Shown here piece after piece: positions 12,612 through 25,099 of a stretch of DNA of 64,000 nt (the stretch's first letter is position 1; each line of letters starts with the position of its first letter). A program made the position numbers and the translations under genes. Source of the stretch: Augochlora pura. Taxonomy: Eukaryota; Arthropoda; Insecta; Hymenoptera; Halictidae. The stretch spans positions 15,190,001 through 15,254,000 of the forward strand of contig NC_135773.1 in assembly GCF_028453695.1 (NCBI RefSeq), written 5' to 3'. The notes under the pieces are model-generated. The model worked only from the letters and a program-made list of their open reading frames with translations. It did no database searches and was not told the origin of the DNA.

Positions 12612-12859
12612 TTAACACTTTGCCGACCGGAAGTTTATAAACCGCCTTTTTAGCCCGACCGATAGCTCGCGATTTGGTTGTCATGGCAACCAATAATTTG
12701 CTATTTAATATTAAAATATTATTTTACAATTTTTTAAATATTAGATGCCTTTCGCGATTAATAAAATAAATAAAGTAGATCAAATCAATATTTTTTAATG
12801 CTAATGCTATGAAAATATAAAAATGTTTACGGCTAAATCACCAGTTGGTGAAGTGTTAA
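12612..12859. mobile_element. TTAA MITE, family 3 (ACCGACCG type)
   Basis: It starts TTAACACTTTGCCGACCGG and ends CACCAGTTGGTGAAGTGTTAA. Sister copies at 14538-14851, 37586-37840 and partly 3490-3690 share ends and an AT-rich interior with AATATTAGAT.CCTTTCGCG. It is non-coding. Confidence 0.7.
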
Positions 12860-12902
12860 TGATTAAAATATTATTTACACGTTTATAAACAATTTAATAT
12901 AA

Positions 12903-12975
12903 TTAACCTTCGCCTAACAACTTATTATTAATTTCCACCATGAGTTTGACTTGTTGAAGTACGGCAAAGGGTTAA
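12903..12975. mobile_element. Very short TTAA-bounded element
   Basis: TTAACCTTCGCCTAACAAC at the left and TACGGCAAAGGGTTAA at the right, 73 bp apart, look like a piggyBac-type MITE reduced to ends. The inverted repeat is weak, so this is tentative. Confidence 0.35.
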
Positions 12976-14537
12976 TATGGATTTGAATACGAAATATCCA
13001 CTGTACTTTGTCGTTTGAAATGTAAATCTTTAAGCTTCCAAAAAATATGAATTTCTAAAGGTATTGAAAGAGTCGAATTTATTGGACAATGATATTGATA
13101 GTCTGTGTTGAATACCGTAACTACTACCACTTGTTGCGTAACAATGAAAAAATTCGATTGATTTAAACTTCGACGCGTTGAAAAGCTGTTTTAAAAATTT
13201 CACAGAAAAATGTTTATAATATCAGGTATTCTAAACGATAAAAACGGGAAGTGATCCTTTTGACTCGATTGATAGTCTAGTGTCAAATTTTCAGTTACAA
13301 GGAGAGATATATTGTATATACATATATTAACTAAAGTTAATAGGAGTACGAGATGACAGTGATTTCATGTCGTCAGTCACCAGTAGCCGACGTAACATGA
13401 ATGGAAAGTTCACTGTGGATCACTGCTGACTGACACGGCACTTGACGAGATTGTATTTTAAAATTTTAATAGTTAATAGTTTAGATAGGCTATTAGGAAA
13501 TTAGAATTTAGGTAGAACAGAAGATTGATAGGAAGAAGAGCATGAGTTCTATTAGCTTGAACATTAGTTAAAAATAATATATTTTCAAAATATAGATTTA
13601 AACGATACACTATCTTATTTGGCTCTTCTTTTGAAATTATTTAACGCTCGTATATTTGTATACGCAAATGGATTTTCTTCAAATATATTTGTACATCCAT
13701 TGTACTTCGTTATATGGTTATCATATTACATAATTTCTTATTTTGTAGTGGAATAGATTTGTGGAATACTTTTTAATGAAAATTTGTTTACTACAGTCTA
13801 AACTTACAAAGTAAAATATTTCTTAAAAATAAATTCAAGTAATAAGATATTTTTGGTTGTTGAATCATTTTTATAAATTTTGTAAGAATAATTCAGGAAA
13901 ATGAAAAACGTTGTACGTAGTGAATTTTGCATAGCAAAAGTATCGAAATTGCTGTAAATGTATCGAGATGAAAGCAAGATAAGCCTTTTGCAATCGATGC
14001 GAAACTGTATAGTGTGTCTTACAAAATCTATCTACTTAAACATCATAATTATTTTGATTGTTTATACCATTTCTAGGATTTATTATATTATTTGTATTTT
14101 TTATTTATTTATTATTTTATTATTTATAAGATGTAAGAATACGCATAATACAATATAAAATGTTATTCTCGCAAATGGAGGTGTGTACAGTAAATTTTCT
14201 TCAATTGTTCCTTAGTTTGTAAACAAAAATCGAATTAATCGTATGTTCTTCCTAAATTGTCCGTTTTATTTTATAAGCTGAGGGATGATTGATAAAAAAT
14301 TATTGTACTTACGGAAATTATAAAATGACCATCCGGTAGATAGTATGTTAACTAATTTGTACAGTAAATTATTGCAAAGTTTGGCAGTCAAAAATAAGAT
14401 TCTCAGTAATTCTTACGAAAAAAAGTACAACATGCATGGAATAAGGAAAATTAGTGCGTACGAAACATAAGTAAATAAGTAATTCTATTTATTTATCGTA
14501 TTTTTAATTACAATTCACTACTTTCGTTTGCTGTAAG
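12976..14537. other. Intronic AT-rich DNA, nothing recognised
   Basis: No exon, inverted-end pair or RNA gene could be supported here. Confidence 0.35.
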
Positions 14538-14851
14538 TTAACGCTTTACCGACCGCTTATTCGATCGTAAAAATTTCTAGCATCATAGACTAATTAAATC
14601 TACTAACATTTCTATATTTGTATAATTTTAGCATTAAACCACATTAATTTGATATAATTTAACTATTTTATTTTTATCTTATCTATTCTAACAACCGCGA
14701 AAGATATGTAATATTTAGAAAATTATATAATATGATATTGAAGTTTACAGTAGTGCAATCACTTTTTATTTCAATATTTCACACTTTTATTTCAATAATA
14801 GATAACTGTCATGACAACCGAATCACAGGCCATCGATCGGTAAAGTGTTAA
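14538..14851. mobile_element. TTAA MITE, family 3 (ACCGACCG type)
   Basis: It starts TTAACGCTTTACCGACCGCT and ends GATCGGTAAAGTGTTAA, so the ends are inverted repeats bounded by TTAA. The interior shares CTACTAACATTT.TATATTT and TCAATAATAGATAAC with the copy at 37586-37840. Confidence 0.75.
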
Positions 14852-15292
14852 TGAGTAAGATTTACTATTAATTTTGAAAATCGTGTAAGTCATATACATA
14901 TTTAAAAAACATGCCTCGACGTTTGTTATTAAAAGAATTTTTCCGCGACATATACATCTGTCGTTAAAAGATCGTACAAATCATAAAATACTGTTCCGTA
15001 ATAGAACAATTTTCAATACTCTTGAACATTTGAATACTCTTTGAATACTCTTACACCATCTTATCAAGATCGTACACATCTTACACCACTATCGAAATTA
15101 GCGGCACATGTAACATGTATCCAAGTTTGTACAGTTCAAATAAATAATTTACGGAAAAAAGTCACGCACGCGTATACGCAGGACTGGGAACAATTAGAAA
15201 TACACTGTGAAATTAAATAGCAGACATTGAAATATTTGCATAAGTTAATACTGCTTAGAAATACCGTTTCATTCCTTCATTAGATCGTTAAA

Positions 15293-15502
15293 TTAATCCT
15301 TTGCTCACGAAGCCATTTTAACTGTAAATGTGAAATAATATTCCTGGCTCATAGTATTTCTATTCTATGCAATAAAGTGCACTTTTATGCATACGAGATT
15401 GAACAACAGTTTAGCAACAATTCACTACTCTTATTATTATAGAGATCATTTTAGAAAGCAATAAAATAATTTTAGTGGTGCCATTCGAGTGCAAAGACTT
15501 AA
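15293..15502. mobile_element. TTAA MITE, family 1 (CGAAGCC type)
   Basis: The left end TTAATCCTTTGCTCACGAAG and right end CCATTCGAGTGCAAAGACTTAA are inverted repeats bounded by TTAA. It shares the interior order with 3185-3441 (an ACTGTAAAT.TGAAATAAT arm, then a TTCTATGCAATAAA-like stretch). Confidence 0.65.
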
Positions 15503-17240
15503 ACAATAATTTCAAATAGCATTTATTTCTGCAGGTACTTCAATGTTTACTACTTTATGCCACAGTATTTCAAATTTTCCCCAGCCCCGAGTATGCGCCC
15601 TTTCCCCATACAATGCCTCAAATTCGGTGGTGCTATAGTTAACCTCCTATGCGTATAGCACAGATCGAATGAAGTTCGTAACAATTGCAGGTATTCTGCC
15701 AAACGGTGAACGCATGCACGTCCAGGGTAGCTAGTGCAATGATCGACTCACAATAAACCCAAAGCCCAAAGCTCCCATCCCTGCCATCCACGATCCACGA
15801 CCATCGTCCACCAATTCCAGCTCGAAAGTGCGGATCGAGAAAAAGAAAAGGGAAAGAGGAATCACAGTAAACAGAGGTGACAGTACCTAATTGTCGTTCG
15901 CTTCTCGGGGTACTGTCTGGCGTTGTCGTTGCCGCTGACAAATATCTTTTGCACTCGGTGGACACGGCAATTCATAGCGATACTTATCCGGCGTTGGTAG
16001 CAGAACGGAGAAAGATAAATATTACCCCGGTTTACGGTCCGCTCGCGGAAACCGAGGACAACTGTCCTCCACCTCGCGGAAAAGAATAGCGACTTTGCCG
16101 CGGCGGAAACGCCGCGTTTAGTCGTAAAGATAAGCGGTGCGTTGCACCGCGACACGCACGATTCCGGAGAATGCGTGCGCGTATGCTGCACTCGGCTCTC
16201 GTTCTCCCGTGTCTCCTTCAAAGTTTATTTTCTCCTTTTTTCGGGGCACCGGTCTTTGAACAACTTTCGGAGCAATAGAAACTGTTTGCGTCGTTTTCGT
16301 TTACTTTCGAACATGGAGAATTCGCGCTCTCAATTCTCCGCGCGTTCGAACACCCGCGGTGCGATATGCGAAGCTTTTCGAACACCGACACTCGCGCATT
16401 TAGATGATCTTATTTTGTTTCGCGCGTATTTGCGATTAATCGAACAATTTTCTTGACGGACTATTTCGAATCGAGATTTATTTGTGTAGCCGGCTACTTT
16501 TATTTCCTTTTTCGGTATTGAAATCTCGTAGGATATTCATTAACCGTAGAATTCTTTGTTTCTACGAAATTTTGCGTTCATCTAAAAATTTAATCTTGTC
16601 TATTTGAAGTATAGTTATTCATAATAGTAATAACAATTTTATTTGTTAACAAGATGAACCCTTTGTTACAAAGAGAGAGCAACAATATGGCAAGAGTCAC
16701 GCGATGACAGACAAAATACGAGAACAGAGAGAAAAAGAGAGAAAGAGGAAAAATTACACAAAGAAGAAACGAGGAAGTAAAAGATAAAAAATAAAGTATA
16801 AACACTTGAGACTTTTTTCCTTTTCTTCCTTATATCCCGCCTATCGGTCCTCAATCCCCCTCTTCCTTTTATATAAGATTTATTATACTAAATACTTCTT
16901 ATTGAAAAAATAAAATATCATCATCTCGAAAATTAAGGTTAAAATAAAGAGACGTTTAATTTAAAAACGGCTAAGGTATAAAGCTAATTTTATGCAATGT
17001 ATCTGTTTTATTCATTAAAAAAAGCGTGCTCGCTATTATCATTTATGTCCATGTTGAATTGCGATTCAAGCACTAGGGTATCGACGCGTGGGTATTTTTT
17101 CACCCTTCCGGGGTTGTAAGGCCCGAATTGAACCGTTGGAGGACGCGTGATGCCGGTGTCGCGGATATATTACCCGCCAAATTAATATTGAGTAACGGAT
17201 TCGAATGGTAGAGCAGTGGTTGCGCGTACGATATCGTTTA
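15503..17240. other. CpG-rich intronic patch (~15580-16470), then AT-rich DNA
   Basis: 15580-16470 is markedly CpG-rich, with long but overlapping frames on both strands and no recognisable domain. A TCCGGAGA/CCGCGG-rich core around 16000-16150 suggests a regulatory island or alternative promoter (inference). 16670-16860 is a purine-rich GAGA tract. Confidence 0.35.
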
Positions 17241-17490
17241 TTAACACGTTCCGTGCCGAGCTGTATTTAGTCGACATTTCATTCTGGTCAATCGAAGTTT
17301 TAAAAATCAATATATTATATTTATTTATCAATTATTGTCGATATAGCTATGAAGCAGACTTATTACGGATCTATTCTTTTGGTGAAAATTATTTCTTGCA
17401 TTCTAACTTGTCGTAAAATATTGTTTTATCGCATTGAATAGCTATTTAAGCGTGCACCACCAATGGTACACGTGGCACAGAACGTGTTAA
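17241..17490. mobile_element. TTAA MITE, family 6 (ACGTTCCGTGCC type)
   Basis: The left end TTAACACGTTCCGTGCCGAG and right end CGTGGCACAGAACGTGTTAA are inverted repeats with TTAA on both sides, 250 bp apart. A right-end fragment with GGTGGTACACGTGGCACAG recurs at 35860-35947. Confidence 0.8.
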
Positions 17491-17497
17491 CGATTCA

Positions 17498-17665
17498 GCT
17501 CGACGTTGGAGACTGAATGACTCAAGTTTTGATGTCTCGACTGGGAGACTGTGATATTGTGTGTTTGTATGTTGGAACTGTATCTCGACTGCTGGAGATT
17601 GTGTGATGTCGACTGGTGGTCGACTGTTTGACGAGTACCTTGATGTGGACTCTTCGACTAATGTG
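17498..17665. repeat. Degenerate TCGACTGGGAGACTG tandem tract
   Basis: Variants of a (T)CGACT..GGAGACTGTG unit are repeated several times with irregular spacing. The frames through it are repetitive by-products. Confidence 0.5.
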
Positions 17666-17873
17666 TGCAGACTGCCGTGAAGACGAATCGTTAAGCACTT
17701 CAATCGTTAACTTCAATTTTTCTTTCTTTTTTACCATCAATCAGTATATTATCGCCATCGCACAAAAATAGAACATTGGCCTACTATACAAATTCCTTTT
17801 TAAAAAAAAACCTCACGTTTCGAACGCTGTGGACATCTTTCTAGCCTCCCTTAAGCATCCTAGAATTTATATA

Positions 17874-17920
17874 TTAACCCTTTGCACTCGAAGCCATTTT
17901 AAACCTAGATCCAAAATATT
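17874..17920. mobile_element. Left-end fragment of a family 1 TTAA MITE
   Basis: TTAACCCTTTGCACTCGAAG followed by CCATTTTAAA matches the left arms at 3185 and 15293. The copy is cut off where a mariner-like end begins. Confidence 0.55.
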
Positions 17921-17985
17921 AGGTTGGCAACTACAGTAATGATTCAGTTAGTGTCGCCAAGTAGGAATCGAAAGTCGTCACGAAC
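17919..17985 (+). mobile_element. mariner-type terminal sequence (TTAGGTTGGCAACTA)
   Basis: TATTAGGTTGGCAACTACAG is the classic start of irritans/mellifera-type mariner elements in insects (family knowledge). It interrupts a family 1 MITE. No transposase or matching right end was found nearby, so it is a solo or truncated end. Confidence 0.5.
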
Positions 17986-18475
17986 TGAATCCGAAGACAT
18001 GATTATCGATCGTCGCGGCTCGCCTTTGTATTTGGGGACATCTCATAAAAGAAAGAGATGGAACGAGACTCGAGGCGAACGAAACTACATTGTAACCTGA
18101 GAGGCAGCCGCTGCATGCCGACGTAGATTACTATGAATACATACATTGTAACGCTAGCATAAAAACGATTACTTAACTTTCTTATTTCCAATTTTTTATA
18201 CATGAAAATTTGTTTAATATATTGGTCAGATTTTTCCAATTAAAATGATACCAAACACGACATATTTTACACCGTATTTATTCATTATACGAATCAAGTA
18301 TTTTATTTTATTTACGAAAAAAAACATTAAAAAAACCGATTCGTAATTATAAAAGAAGTATTAAAGTCAAAAAGAAGTATTAAAGACAATGCTATACATG
18401 GTATTGTGTAATTCGAGCGACAGCAAGTGTAGCCTTCTCTACACGCCATCGGCCACGCGGTGGCGACAGAAACTG

Positions 18476-18788
18476 AATCAAATCGGACACGCAATCGCGA
18501 CAGGAACTGTAAGCATCGCGACGACTTCGACGCGGTAGGTTTTCAGATGGCTTCGATTTCGAGAAAAGTATAGATATTAATTTCGATTTTGAGATAGTAG
18601 ATGTAAAGACTGACTCGATTTCGAGACGATAGGTGCAAATATTCCCTCGATTTCGAGACGGTAAGTATAGAAAATCGCTTCGAGGTCGCGACCGCAAGTG
18701 AATCAATCGGACACGCATTCGCGACAGGAACTGTAAGCATCGCGACGACTTCGATGCGGTAGGTTTTGAGATCGCTTCGATTTCGAGA
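18476..18788. repeat. 224-bp duplicated unit with ~32-bp TTCGATTTCGAGA subrepeats
   Basis: A ~90-bp block (TCGGACACGC, GCGACAGGAACTGTAAGCAT, CGCGACGACTTCGA) occurs at 18483 and again at 18707, an offset of 224 bp. Between the copies are four or five degenerate ~32-bp units each carrying CGATTT(C/T)GAGA. Frames here are repetitive shadows, not genes. Confidence 0.75.
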
Positions 18789-18789
18789 C

Positions 18790-21153
18790 ATTTAGAATTC
18801 TACGCGTTTGACGGAAAGTATGGCGGAACAATTTACTGTATTTTTTCCATCAATTCTGGAATTTGAAGGGGCCTTGGAGTAAGGATGGTTGAACAGTGAG
18901 AAGCTGTTTAGATACGAGCTCCTCGAAACTCAGCATCGATAACGAAAAAAAATGGTTTGCAGATTCATAGAAAGATGGTTTAATTGCTAATTATTAATAA
19001 ATTGGTAATTTGCTATGGGAAATCGTCCAGGTCAACCTCCTACGGTTTCGGTACCGTTGCGTACACGACCAGGATGACCCTTCGGATTATCCCGGTTTAC
19101 GGCACGTCCTGCCTGTAGGCTTTTTCGAAATGCTATTATGAAATTCTCTTAGAAATCTTAACTTTGTGACACGTCACGGTTATTGAAGAAAACGGTAAAA
19201 TTATGTCATGTTTAGTCTCATTTTAATCAGAAAATTATCAGCAATATGTTAAAAAGAAATTCAGTTTTAAAATTTTAAAATTAAAAAAGTTTTGTTATAG
19301 TATTATGAGTTGTCTTCCGGGAATTAGAGTCAAAGGAGCCGCGGCGCGTGCCGCAGCACACGTGTTCATCGACTCCGTCGAACTTCAGCATCGGCGTAGC
19401 GAAGAAATCGATAAATTACAGTGGCGTAGGAATAGCACCGCGACAGGAGTAGAACCGAAAAATTGCGACAGAAATCGAAACATTACTGTAAGTGGTTGCG
19501 GATTTTAAATTTGAAGGAAAATTCAAAATTTGTGCTTAAAAATATAACTTCATTCAATGAAGCAAATCAACTTAGACTCTGTCTTTCTTTCAACGCTAGA
19601 TGTCCCCATATACGGCAGTTAACTTCTTGTGTACTTGCGATGCGTTCTTTCGTTTTTAGAAATAATACAATAAAATACGTCTGAAATGCGCGCCTTGTTC
19701 TTACATTTTCAAACTGTAATAAATGCGAAACCAAATAACTTATCGAGACAACCTTTTTACTAAACTGAAGGTGCAAGTCTAAACAACAAGAAAACAATGA
19801 AGGTTAAGCGCTTTGATCGCGTTAATACAACAAAAAAATGAGCTAAGATTATCTACTGATAAAATCCACAATCACTTAGTTGCCAACTCAATAGCTATTT
19901 TGACCAACTGTATTCTCATTTTATATGACTTAGTACAGTCTATGCATATGAAATTGAGTCTCATAAATTACGACTCATAAAACGTGTTTGCGTTTTTAAC
20001 AGTCTAACCAGTTTATTGATTCTCCATCAGAATTCTTTACCCTTTTAAAAATTGCGTCTTCTAATAATTTTGTTGATACAAAATCTTCTTATCTCATTTC
20101 ATTTACAATAAAGTTATTACCTTTCCGACACTTTTTAATAATCTTGTAATAATCTTGGGGAACGAACAGTAAATTATTTTTTTTTAATTACATCTCTACC
20201 ACGCCAAAATCTCTATCATTTGGTGAAAACGAATGTCCTGATATTAAAAATTTGTGATCTATGATTACCACATTATTTTCCAAAGTTTGGATAAAAATAA
20301 AAAACAAAAAAAAAGTTTGAGAGACGAATTGTACTGTTCTATTATTCTGTTTCTTTTTCGATTTTTTTTAAATCATTAGTTACTATTTCTTCTTCACTAT
20401 CTGAACTAAATGGCCTTGTTCTGTTCTCCCCATGGATGAAATAATTTCTAAAATTTAATATTAAATTTTAAGTTTTATATTAATTAAACGTACTGGTTAT
20501 TCGACTGCCGCAATTGTCGAAAAACTGAGGTTAACTTGTTAAATACTAATTAATTAAAATAGCCTTCATCACTGCCTTCAGGCATTATCATTAGTAAATA
20601 TATTATCTTGATTTAAGTATAAATGGAGTTAGGCCACTTTCAAAATAAACAGCTCAAATAAAAACATTGAAAATGAAAGACAAATGTACCTATCAGTTTG
20701 TCTTATATTAATATTGATATCAGTTTGATACTATCCGCAGAAATTAGGCATATCTTATCGCTATATACACAGAATTTTGTATAAGGATTTGCATTTACAT
20801 ACATAAAACATTTGTTCAATTAAAAAATCGGCATAACCCACGAGAACGTTTAGCTTTTGCGATTGAAATTATGTTAACATGTAATTTTGCAATACTAGCT
20901 ACGTATAGATTACAGGTAGTTTCAAAATTATGCGAATACCATTATTTCTTTGTATAGTGTTTGAAAAAGTCTGGTTTATTCTAACAAACAACGAACAATT
21001 TAGCTCATTAATTATAGAACAAGGCAAGAACAATATTTCAATTACAATTTGTAAAATTAATCCAACAATATAGCGAAAAGTGATTAAAAATTCCAATATC
21101 CGTATTCGTGAGCAGATTCTGTCGCGATGCATATTTTATTCATCATATTTTAA
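18790..21153. other. Intronic AT-rich DNA, nothing firmly recognised
   Basis: A short CpG-rich segment around 19020-19120 and another at 19300-19500 stand out from the AT-rich background. No exon or inverted-end element could be supported. Confidence 0.35.
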
Positions 21154-22316
21154 ACAGGGTAGGGCAAATAAAGTGTTACAAAGCAATATCTCCATTATCG
21201 TTAATGATAAGCGGAAATGCTTGAGGAACAAATTTTTTGGTTCGAGGGGGCACATGTTGTGGTGGACATTTTTTTTTAAAGGTCATATTTTTTGAGATTT
21301 CAAGGTCATCGGTGTTTTTTTGAAATGGAACTATGTATTTTTTTAATGACATTATTACCGATTTTAAGACGAAGGTCATTCTATCCGCGCAAAGTGTGAA
21401 GTGGCACAGTTCTCATCCATCGAGGAATTTCATTTGCCCTATAACGCATATTATGCCTATTCACATTTCCCGTATTAGTGAAAGATTTACGAAATCATTC
21501 CCATACAAATCCTGATGTAATGACATACGATAAAGATGGAATTTGTGTTGATGCAAGATTGTTAGGACAGATCGCCGACTAATAATTCTACTCTCTGTTT
21601 CCATTTGCCTGCTGCTTGCATGTGGATTTAGTGCAACTAAAGCTAATATAGCCGGCGCATTATTTTCAATAATAATCGGTTGACGTTTGACGCGTGTTTG
21701 TTTCATTGTACCGAAGCGACGAAAACGGACAGCTAATCGCTTAAAAGCCATGTGTGACTTTTGTAGCCTATCCGGATAACGAGCCGCGTACAAATCTTGG
21801 GCATTTCTGTTGTGTTTACGGCACTCCCCCAGCACCATACACATATCAAAAGCTTCTTGAAAATCGTTCATTTTCGCTATCCGACGTATTCGCATTAGAA
21901 GGTAATGCGTAACTAAGTAATATGTTTATGTTGTTGCGTGAGGTGAACGACTCAACAAAACACGAACGAACATCATTTCGAGCATGTTCTGTAGGTACAA
22001 CCAAACCAAGGTTAGTGGATCCTGTGAAAGTGATTATTGCGATATTTTTCGGTCTTTCAACTATTTTTATACTTTGCGCGACTAGAATGACCGTGAGTTA
22101 TAGGTCGCTGGATTCGTCTTAAAATCGGTAATAATGTCATCGAAAAAAATACATAGTTCCATTTGAAAAAACATCGATGACCTTGATATCTCAAAAAAAA
22201 ACCATTTCCACCACATGTGCCCGTTCGTACCAAACAATTTGTTCCTCAAGCATTTCTGCGTATCATTAACGATAATGGAGATATTTCTTTGTAACACTTT
22301 ATTTGCCCCACCCTGT
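21154..22316 (-). mobile_element. DNA transposon with ~200-bp TIRs carrying a DUF4817-type ORF
   Basis: The left arm (21154-~21374: ACAGGGTAGGGCAAATAAAG, TGTTACAAAGCAATATCTCC, CATTATCGTTAATGATA) is the reverse complement of the right arm (~22118-22316, ending TTTATTTGCCCCACCCTGT) with about 10-15% mismatch. The interior holds one minus-strand ORF (21461-21895) for the N-terminal part of a transposase. The element is 1.16 kb: an internally deleted, probably non-autonomous IS630/Tc1-like element (inference). The target-site duplication was not resolved. Confidence 0.8.
21461..21895 (-). pseudogene. DUF4817/helix-turn-helix transposase N-terminal fragment
   Basis: A 144-codon ORF begins MRIRRIAKMNDFQEAF; the segment MVLGECRKHNRNAQDLYAAR followed by YPDR....HMAFKRLAVRFR is the DUF4817-like helix-turn-helix found at the start of many insect transposase-derived ORFs, and the later SSRQMETES..ISRRSVLTIL..HKFHLYRM segment is the second winged-helix part (family resemblance from memory). 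The ORF stops just where the DDE catalytic core should begin, so no catalytic residues are present. It sits between the two long TIRs and reads inward from the right arm, as expected for a deleted transposon. Confidence 0.7.
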
Positions 22317-22544
22317 ATAATGGTTATGGACTTAAAACAAAAAAAAAATATAGCTTAACAAAATTCCAAACAATTTCTATTTTATCGACACTAAACCTAC
22401 CGCAAACTACTGTAAAAGTGTCGAACGTGCGTTATTTTATAAGTAGACATCGAATCTTTGTGCATAATAAAAATTGTCTTCATTGCAAAATGATTTGCTT
22501 CATTCTTTTCTTAATCATTTCAATGAGTTAATAGAATAATATTT

Positions 22545-22868
22545 TTAACCCTTTGGCTACTGCAGACTTTGGCATGCACCGGCCTACGGTACGACACGAA
22601 TTAAGTCGTCCGTTGGGTACGGTGAAGTTTTTCGTTTTTCTGAAGAAGTATATTAAAATATTCAATATACTGAATTCTATTACATTAAAACAATATTACT
22701 TGAAGTGAACATTAATTTTAAGCTTTTTCTACAATATTTAATCATCAAATTTAATAATAAATGGGTGAAACAGGCGAAATTTGATCTGGACGCCTTTTGG
22801 CGTCTACAGTAATGGGATGACAACGTGTTTCGGACGCCAATAGGCGCCGACAGTAGTCAAAGGGTTAA
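22545..22868. mobile_element. TTAA MITE, family 2 (TATAGGCGCC type)
   Basis: It starts TTAACCCTTTGGCTACTGCA and ends CGACAGTAGTCAAAGGGTTAA, with perfect CCCTTTG termini and TTAA at each side. It carries the pair GGACGCCTTTTGGCGTC and GGACGCCAATAGGCGCC near the right end, as in the other family members. About 324 bp, non-coding. Confidence 0.8.
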
Positions 22869-24175
22869 ATTGATTAAAAGTTTTTGTACTTTTGCATTCG
22901 ATCCATTTATTTTTGTTACAAATACATAAACTCCGCAGTCTATTTATGAGAACAACAAGACGGCATTTATTGAGAACAATCACCATCTTGTAATTAGACT
23001 GCTCTAAATTTGTACACTTTTGACAAAAATAAATAGGTCGAAGACCGAACTGTAATGTTATCGAAAGAATTTGAAATTATTTTTATATTATGTGCATCTT
23101 ATTCTCGGTATAGTAAATTATTCCCAATTGTTCTTCAGCTTGTGGACAAAAATGGGAAATTTGAGAAGTGGAGATACGATTATTTGAGCTCCGCGGCTGC
23201 TTTTTATTGCTGTCGATACTTAACGGCCTTAAAAACGTGGCGCAAAGCTCGATTAATCGAATAAATTATTTATAAGCTGATGGACAATTGGGGAGAATTT
23301 ACTGTATTAAAAGAAAGAAGGCATTTTCATCTGTCTTACATTCCTTACAACTAACTTTGACAATTTTTATTGTGCCTAAAAATTCACAGTTCATTTATTG
23401 TATACTGCAAACTTGAATTGAATACATTTATAAAAATAAATTTAAAACAACAATGAAACTGGTCATTTTAACCAGCACATCTTTTGAATGATTCTCTACA
23501 TTACAGATTTTGAGTCAAGAATTGATCATATTCACCTTTTTGCACTCACAATTAAACCTTTTGCAAATAAAATTCCCTTTTTTTAAATTATCTATAACAA
23601 AGTTCGTATTGAAAAGAAATTTGTATTAATTTTTAAATTAATATACATAAAAAACATACGATACATACGTACATATATGTATGTATACAGAATACTCCAC
23701 GCGACACCTTGTCCACTTGTAAATCTTCTGCAATTTCCAAAATATTTAGAAAAAGATTTAGGAAAAAAAAATTAATCTTCGAATTTCCGGAGCAGCTCCA
23801 CCTATAAAAAATTAAACGTACTACATTCTATGTCCCTTTAAACCACGCAACTTTTGTATTAAAACATTTGTTGACCAATGCATACTTTGGAAATTACAGG
23901 TGATGCATAAGTTGCATGAACCACCCTGTATATTCATATTAAATTTAAAAATTGAATAAGAGACGTTCAATTTTGATCTATGAACGAGTTAAATTTCATT
24001 TGCGAAAAGATGAACTTCATTTCCAAACGGATGAATAAAAAGTGCAAGAGAAAGAATTATATTTGCAAATGATATGCTTAACACTTCATATATTCTTCAA
24101 GTAGAATTAATTCTCTCGCAAATTTTATCCATCCGGTTGGAAATGAAATTTACCTTCTCGCAAATAAAGTTAATC
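22869..24175. other. Intronic AT-rich DNA, possible ~240-bp decayed MITE at 23690-23935
   Basis: A TACAGAATACTCCACGCGAC start and a GCATGAACCACCCTGTATAT end suggest a mariner-type inverted-end element. The ends match poorly, so it is not called separately. Confidence 0.3.
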
Positions 24176-24380
24176 TCTTGCCGTCGTAGTAAGTTTATAA
24201 ATAGTTATCGTGCTCGTCGGAATTAAATTCGTTCACTGAACATTAATACATAACATGCAAGATTAAGTAGAAAAGGCAAAATTTATTAATTTTTTAAATT
24301 TACTAAATTTATTAATTTTAAATTATTATATTTAAAGTATTAATATATATAACACAATAATATATTTTAACTTGATGTAA
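24176..24380. repeat. Interspersed repeat also found at 39654-39840
   Basis: Shared blocks: GTTTATA.A.AGT(A)TCGTGCT.GTCGGAATT, TTCGTT..CTGAACA(T/A).AATACATAA, ATGCAAGAT(T/G)AAG. The left edge here lacks a clean TTAA. This is probably one more TTAA MITE family with a decayed left end. Confidence 0.5.
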
Positions 24381-24472
24381 AAGTAAATGAAACAAATAAA
24401 TAGCTTTGGTAGCTGAGCTCGATCAAAGTTGACCATATTTCATCCAATTTTTAAATTCTATATGAATATACA

Positions 24473-24790
24473 GAGTGTCCCAAAAATCACTCGCAATCGG
24501 AAAATGAGAGATTCCTGAGGTCATTTGAAGTAACTATTTTTTTTACAAAAATTGTTTCCGAAGCGTCGTTATCGAGTTATTAACAAAATACACTGACCAA
24601 TGAGAGACGAGATTAGCTAACGCGAGAAGATCGAACCAATGAGCAGAACTGAGCTTCGTCCGCTCGTTGGCTCAGTCATCTAGGGTCTGCCGAGCTTGTC
24701 TCTGATTTGTCAATGTTTTTCGTTAATAACTCGTAAACAAAGTCACGGTGGAAATCTTTATAAAGGAAGAACCACTTTTGTCACATCCCG
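24473..24790. mobile_element. MITE with long inverted ends (CTCATTGGTC family), copy 2
   Basis: The left arm (ACAGAGTGTCCCAAAAATCA, GAGGTCATTTGAAGTAACTA, CGAGTTATTAACAAAAT, GACCAATGAGAGACGAG) pairs with the right arm (TTTGTCAATGTTTTTCGTTA, ATAACTCGTAAACAAAG, ending TTTTGTCACATCCCGTATAC). It shows the same layout as 5452-5786. Confidence 0.75.
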
Positions 24791-25099
24791 TATACAGATA
24801 CACGTATTTACAAATGATTACAAATTTGTTGAAAAATTTCTTTTAAAATGAATTTAATAACAAAGAATTAAGAAATGAGCGAATATTATTTCTGATCCAC
24901 AAGAGGATTAATTTACAGTGCGCACAAGATGAGAGCGTGTTTGAGAAAAGTATTACCTTTGACAACAAAACTTGTATTGCAACGATAATTTGTCGTACAA
25001 CTGCTCGAGTTTCGTCCAAAGAACCGAATCGCAAGAATACATCCGAATGATTGAAAATTACCGAGTGCCGACATTAACGCTGTCCTCTTTTTGTTACAG

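Larger units (their letters stand above)
7171..25099 (+). other. Ubl3: Ubl3 last intron, 17.9 kb, loaded with small transposons
   Basis: The intron starts GTAAAT and ends TTTTTGTTACAG, and the phases of the flanking exons match (phase 1). It contains at least ten TTAA-bounded or inverted-end elements, one DUF4817-type transposon, a tandem repeat and several CpG-rich patches that could be regulatory. No other protein-coding exon was recognised inside it on either strand. Confidence 0.8.

Noticed and set aside
15639..16456. Long overlapping frames in the CpG-rich intronic patch
   Set aside because: Frames on both strands are of similar length without motifs; more likely a regulatory island than exons.
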